A stretch of DNA of 16,810 nt from contig FR899716.1 of the NCBI GenBank assembly GCA_000437275.1, positions 1,750 to 18,559 on the forward strand, read 5' to 3'. The position numbers were made by a program, and so were the translations under genes. Positions 14,028-16,810 of this stretch are shown one piece after another (the stretch's first letter is position 1; the number at the start of each line of letters is the position of its first letter). The DNA is from Clostridium sp. CAG:411 (GTDB lineage Bacteria > Bacillota > Clostridia > Lachnospirales > Lachnospiraceae). Under the pieces are notes generated by a model that did not search any database, was not told the origin of the DNA, and worked only from the letters and a program-made list of their open reading frames with translations.

Positions 14028-15405
14028 AACAGCCCTCACTCCTTTTCACATCATCCTTTGGAAACAATTTTTCTCTTTGTTTTTTTAACAGTAATGGTAA
14101 TAGCAACAGAAGCGCCTTACATATATTATCTGCGATCATACAATACCATACTTCCCGCAAAGATAAATGCCAAACATTTACACATAAGGCCGTAAAGAAA
14201 ATACGAATCCCCCACATACTAAATGTTTCAACAAAAAAGGCATATCTGGTTCGCCCAAGGCCATATAAAATACCCTCTACAATAATCATTAATCCAAAAA
14301 AAGGTTCGGAAAATGCTACGATTTTTAACATTTGTACACCTAGACTCACTACTTCTTTGCTTGTAGAAAACAAGCTCATAAGTGGTCCTGCTGCCACAAA
14401 TAGCAATGCTCCATTGCACAACATCATCACCATTGTGACAAAAATACCAAGCGCACTGATACGTTCAAACTTCTTTTCATCTTTCTCACCCAACGCAATT
14501 CCGACCATCGTAGAAGTGGCTGTTCGCAATCCATAGCCTGGTATATAAAATATAGTTTCTGCTGTTACCGCAATCGAATGTGCTGCAAAAGTAACTGTTC
14601 CCATTCGAAACACCTGCGCTGCAAACACTACATACCCAAGACAGGAAGTAAGACTTGTTCCAAGTACTGGAAGTCCAATTTTGGCACATTCTTTTAATTT
14701 ATCCCAATCAATCGCAAAGGTATTCCACTTCCATCTAAGCCATTCATTTTTTCTATATGCCAGAAACATTAATGTTCCTGAAATCGTATAACAAATAGCC
14801 GATGATATTGCGGCTCCCTCTACACCCAGTTGCAATAAATAAATACATACATAATTCAGAATAATGTTTAAAATATTGGATAGAAAATTTACAGCCATAG
14901 GTGTCACTGTATCTTTTGTGGCACGTAATGCCGCACCAAATATCGTATTTGCTTCCCGAAATAGCATTGGAATACTAATGATAAAAAAGTATCGGGATGC
15001 TTCTTTTTGTATTTGCGGATCTGCTCCCATCCATTTAGGAATAAATGGGCTTAACAGCATAGAAACCGTTCCTAACACAATCCCCACAACTACTACAAGT
15101 AGCAAGCTTTGTTTCGCTATACTCTGCACACTCTTTTTATCCTGTTCACCAACAGATTTTGATATCATGGCAAGGGTCGCCACCCCAATCGCAGAAGCAA
15201 GACTGGACACAAGCCAAGTCACTGTAGTAGTAGCACTGACTGCTGCTGTAGCCTGCTCCCCCAGTCGTCCTACCATCGCTGTATCTACATACTGCAATAA
15301 GGTAGATAAAATCTGTTCAAAAATTGTAGGAATGGCAAGCACCAACATAGTTTTTAATAAATGCCATGTTAGTGCTCTCTCTTCCTTTTTCCAGATTTGC
15401 CTCAT
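14020..15405 (-). CDS. MATE family efflux transporter
   Basis: Inner-membrane exporter of the multidrug and toxin extrusion family, normally driven by Na+ or H+ antiport. The 461-residue length and about 12 hydrophobic segments fit. Typical sequences are visible near the start: AIPTIFEQILSTLLQYVDTAMVGRLG and a following TWLVSSLASAIGVATLAMIS region. A second-half repeat begins near GLPVLGTSLTSCLGYVVFAA. The ATG at 15405 is 6 nt after the Dabb gene, with GAGGA 10 nt upstream inside its end. The exported compound is not known. Association with a rhomboid protease and an aminotransferase is unusual and may only reflect shared expression. Confidence 0.92.
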   Translation of the reverse strand: MRQIWKKEERALTWHLLKTMLVLAIPTIFEQILSTLLQYVDTAMVGRLGEQATAAVSATTTVTWLVSSLASAIGVATLAMISKSVGEQDKKSVQSIAKQSLLLVVVVGIVLGTVSMLLSPFIPKWMGADPQIQKEASRYFFIISIPMLFREANTIFGAALRATKDTVTPMAVNFLSNILNIILNYVCIYLLQLGVEGAAISSAICYTISGTLMFLAYRKNEWLRWKWNTFAIDWDKLKECAKIGLPVLGTSLTSCLGYVVFAAQVFRMGTVTFAAHSIAVTAETIFYIPGYGLRTATSTMVGIALGEKDEKKFERISALGIFVTMVMMLCNGALLFVAAGPLMSLFSTSKEVVSLGVQMLKIVAFSEPFFGLMIIVEGILYGLGRTRYAFFVETFSMWGIRIFFTALCVNVWHLSLREVWYCMIADNICKALLLLLPLLLKKQREKLFPKDDVKRSEGCYE

Positions 15406-15411
15406 AAAAAA

Positions 15412-15714
15412 TTATTCCTCAAAATCCAGACACATACGAACTTCCATATTCGGACGAACGGCTGAATTAGCCACTGCTACATGCGCTGGATGTACTGCAT
15501 AATTTTTCAATGCTTCTTCCGATTCAAAACTGGAATTTAACATCAAATCAGCTGTAGAACTAGCCAAAGAATCTGTTTGCACATGGATAGACACCAAACC
15601 TGGAATCTGTCCCTGCAAACCTTCTAACCCTTTCTTTACATTCGCTTTAATTTCTGCCTTTTCCTCTTCTGTTTTCTCTTCTTTAATTTTCCATAAAATA
15701 ATATGTTTAACCAT
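15412..15714 (-). CDS. Dabb (stress-responsive alpha/beta barrel) family protein
   Basis: A 100-residue dimeric alpha/beta barrel protein. It begins MVKHIILWKIKE, the family-typical first strand with a conserved histidine, and has the typical NSSFESEEALKNYAVHPAHVAVAN segment (60-83) with the HPAH motif. The biochemical role of most family members is unclear; some relatives are cyclases or ring-modifying enzymes. I start at the ATG at 15714, with AAGGAAAGG upstream; the 20-residue upstream extension in the same frame is hydrophobic and outside the family, so I reject it. It is the first gene of the seven-gene operon and follows a promoter with a cre-like site. Confidence 0.88.
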   Translation of the reverse strand: MVKHIILWKIKEEKTEEEKAEIKANVKKGLEGLQGQIPGLVSIHVQTDSLASSTADLMLNSSFESEEALKNYAVHPAHVAVANSAVRPNMEVRMCLDFEE

Positions 15715-15774
15715 AACCAAAATCCTTTCCTTAACTATAGTAATAACCATAATGAACACAATGCATACAATCAT

Positions 15775-15803
15775 ATTCTACTATGAAAGCGTTCCCAAAA
15801 CAA
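15775..15803 (-). promoter_or_regulatory. Promoter of the Dabb-to-aminotransferase operon
   Basis: Minus-strand -35 TTGTTT (15803-15798) and -10 TAGAAT (15780-15775) are separated by 17 nt. The -10 is 5/6 to consensus, the -35 only 3/6. A weak promoter overlapped by a cre-like site is the reading I favour. Expected start is near 15768. Confidence 0.45.
15784..15797 (+). promoter_or_regulatory. cre-like (CcpA) operator
   Basis: TGAAAGCGTTCCCA matches the catabolite-response consensus TGWAANCGNTNWCA at every fixed position except one (C for W near the end). It lies in the spacer of the predicted operon promoter, a position where CcpA would repress. CcpA itself is not in the window. Confidence 0.5.
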
Positions 15804-15850
15804 GCATATCTTTGCAGGCTTACCTGTCTAAGTTTAGTTGTTTTTGGGAA
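15791..15850. repeat. 60-nt inverted repeat overlapping the operon promoter
   Basis: TTCCCAAAACAA (15792-15803) pairs with TTGTTTTTGGGAA (15838-15850) with one bulged base. An inner stem pairs CAGG (15815-15818) with CCTG (15823-15826). The left arm contains the -35 and half the cre-like site. No T-tract follows on the minus strand, so it is not a standard terminator of the upstream methyltransferase. Confidence 0.5.
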
Positions 15851-15873
15851 ACTGTCTTACAAACAATCTATCA

Positions 15874-16647
15874 TTAAACTGCCCGCAAAATATCTAATGT
15901 ATGCGCTGCCGCCCCCATCATATCCCCACGCTCACATACAGTCAAATGATATTGAAGAAATAATGCAAATTCCTCCTCATCTAGCTTGTTTAATACAGGC
16001 CTTATGTGATTTGCAGGTCCGTCTGGCGTAATAATTTTAATTCTTTCTACCGAAACTCTTGCATTTACCGCATCAATATCCTCTAAACGGACATAATCAT
16101 ACAAATCCTTCTCTTCTGATACAACATGAAAGTTTTCTGTGATACGGCCATTTTCCACACTTTCTTTTATGTGCTTTTCCTTAAAGCCATAGGTAAGAAT
16201 CGCATAATCGTTCATACAATATGCTACAAAAATAATGCCTCCCGTTTTTGTTACCCTTCTGGCCTCTTTTAATGCTAACACTTTTTCATCTTCCCCAAAC
16301 AAATGATACATAGGTCCAAACAACAAAGTCACATCAAACGATGCATCTGCAAAACGTTTTAGATTTTTGGCATTTCCCTGATATGCTTTTACGGTACTTC
16401 CCTTTTGTTTTAAGATACCAAGGTTATATTTTACAAGCTCCACTGCTGTAACATCATAGCCTTCCTCTGCCAACGCTACACTATATCTCCCCGTCCCTGC
16501 ACCTATGTCCAAAATCTTAGGCTGGTCTATGGTACTTAAATACTCATGTATATATTTCATAGATGTTATAAACTCTACCTGCCCATGTCTACTATTTAAC
16601 CGTTTTTCTTCATTAAATTTATTATAATACTTTTCTAACTCCGTCAT
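15874..16647 (-). CDS. Class I SAM-dependent methyltransferase
   Basis: Cytoplasmic methyltransferase with the Rossmann fold; 257 residues. It has ILDIGAGTGRYSVALAEEGYDVTAVELV (45-72), where GAGTG binds SAM and E70 should bind the ribose, then GNAKNL (91-96, adenine contact), and TLLFGPMYHLFG (107-118). The later part, REARRVTKTGG-like at about 128-137 and a C-terminal region with KLDEEEFALFLQYHLTVCE, resembles unassigned Firmicutes methyltransferases. The acceptor is not known. The ATG at 16647 has AGGAGG 7 nt upstream. It has its own promoter and sits alone; the downstream operon has a separate promoter. Confidence 0.88.
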   Translation of the reverse strand: MTELEKYYNKFNEEKRLNSRHGQVEFITSMKYIHEYLSTIDQPKILDIGAGTGRYSVALAEEGYDVTAVELVKYNLGILKQKGSTVKAYQGNAKNLKRFADASFDVTLLFGPMYHLFGEDEKVLALKEARRVTKTGGIIFVAYCMNDYAILTYGFKEKHIKESVENGRITENFHVVSEEKDLYDYVRLEDIDAVNARVSVERIKIITPDGPANHIRPVLNKLDEEEFALFLQYHLTVCERGDMMGAAAHTLDILRAV

Positions 16648-16676
16648 TCTATTTCCTCCTACTGTAACTGCCTTTC

Positions 16677-16685
16677 ATTATATCA
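16677..16685 (-). promoter_or_regulatory. Extended -10 promoter for the methyltransferase gene
   Basis: A perfect TATAAT (16682-16677) preceded by TGA (16685-16683) on the minus strand makes an extended -10, which lessens the need for a -35. No good -35 is seen. Start is near 16670, only about 22 nt from the ATG. Confidence 0.6.
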
Positions 16686-16691
16686 TGTTAT

Positions 16692-16705
16692 TGTTAGCCG
16701 TAACA
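16692..16705. promoter_or_regulatory. Candidate operator TGTTA-N4-TAACA
   Basis: A 14-bp inverted repeat reads TGTTAGCCGTAACA on the plus strand. A further TGTTA at 16686-16690 gives a second, overlapping inverted repeat (ATGTTA 16685-16690 with TAACAT 16701-16706). It lies in the -35 zone of the methyltransferase promoter, where a repressor could bind. Confidence 0.35.
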
Positions 16706-16765
16706 TCTTTATTTCTCAACTTTTTATGCCATAGTGTATTTTATCAAATTTAACCTTTCTAAAAC

Positions 16766-16797
16766 CTGACACGACAAAGCACATGTTAGTGTATAAT
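16766..16797 (+). promoter_or_regulatory. Possible promoter reading rightward out of the window
   Basis: A plus-strand TATAAT (16792-16797) is a perfect -10. Candidates for -35 are CTGACA (16766-16771, spacing 20) or ACGACA (16771-16776, spacing 15); neither spacing is ideal. It may drive a gene starting past 16810, divergent from the methyltransferase. Confidence 0.35.
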
Positions 16798-16810
16798 TTT
16801 TATTGGCAAA

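Noticed and set aside
14864..15502. 212-codon plus-strand open frame
   Set aside because: It is antisense to the MATE and Dabb genes, has no ribosome binding site of note and no family resemblance; the opposite-strand genes explain the open frame.
15791..15850. Intrinsic terminator of the methyltransferase
   Set aside because: The inverted repeat is good, but no U-run follows it in the methyltransferase transcript, so I list it as a repeat or operator instead.
1..16810. CRISPR arrays, tRNAs, known riboswitches, IS elements or prophage genes
   Set aside because: I looked for regularly spaced repeats, clover-leaf sequences, recognisable aptamer motifs, transposases and phage genes and saw none.

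Overview
The window looks like chromosome of an AT-rich, Gram-positive anaerobe of the Clostridia, most likely Lachnospiraceae. The basis is strong AGGAGG-type ribosome binding sites, sigma-A promoters, an ftsE-ftsX-M23-S41 cluster, a lone MsmK/UgpC-type sugar ATPase beside a CdaR-type regulator, and a DUF6465-like small protein. Assignment is by protein resemblance only. No rRNA, tRNA, CRISPR array, transposase or phage gene was seen.

Layout. Positions 1-268 hold no supportable gene. On the minus strand, 269-4614 is a cell-wall/division cluster read ftsE, ftsX, M23 peptidase with coiled coil (PcsB/EnvC-like), S41 carboxyl-terminal protease. FtsEX should couple ATP use in the cytoplasm to the peptidoglycan hydrolase outside; the S41 protease may trim or turn over these envelope proteins. 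4824-5912 is a CdaR/PucR-family regulator with a good promoter, and 6292-7404 is an orphan sugar-ABC ATPase ending in a clear terminator. 7688-8458 and 8654-9787 are two envelope-polymer-type proteins, a GT26 (WecG/TagA)-like protein and a LytR-CpsA-Psr (LCP)-like protein with a LytR C-terminal domain. Both appear to have lost the active-site residues of their families. 10011-10742 is the only clear plus-strand gene, a short-chain reductase, divergent from the LCP-like gene with overlapping promoters.

A large imperfect palindrome (10791-10920) separates the reductase from a tight minus-strand operon of seven genes (15714 down to 10915): Dabb protein, MATE transporter, rhomboid protease, two small conserved proteins, ParA-type ATPase without ParB, and a PLP aminotransferase. 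Its promoter contains a near-consensus catabolite (cre-like) site. The window ends with a SAM methyltransferase (15874-16647) with its own promoter, and a possible outward promoter near 16792.

The most unusual item is the adjacent pair of apparently inactive polymer-ligase-like and glycosyltransferase-like proteins. Next are a ctpA leader with alternative RNA stems, paired tandem TTGTRCA sites upstream of the sugar ATPase, and the orphan ParA operon.
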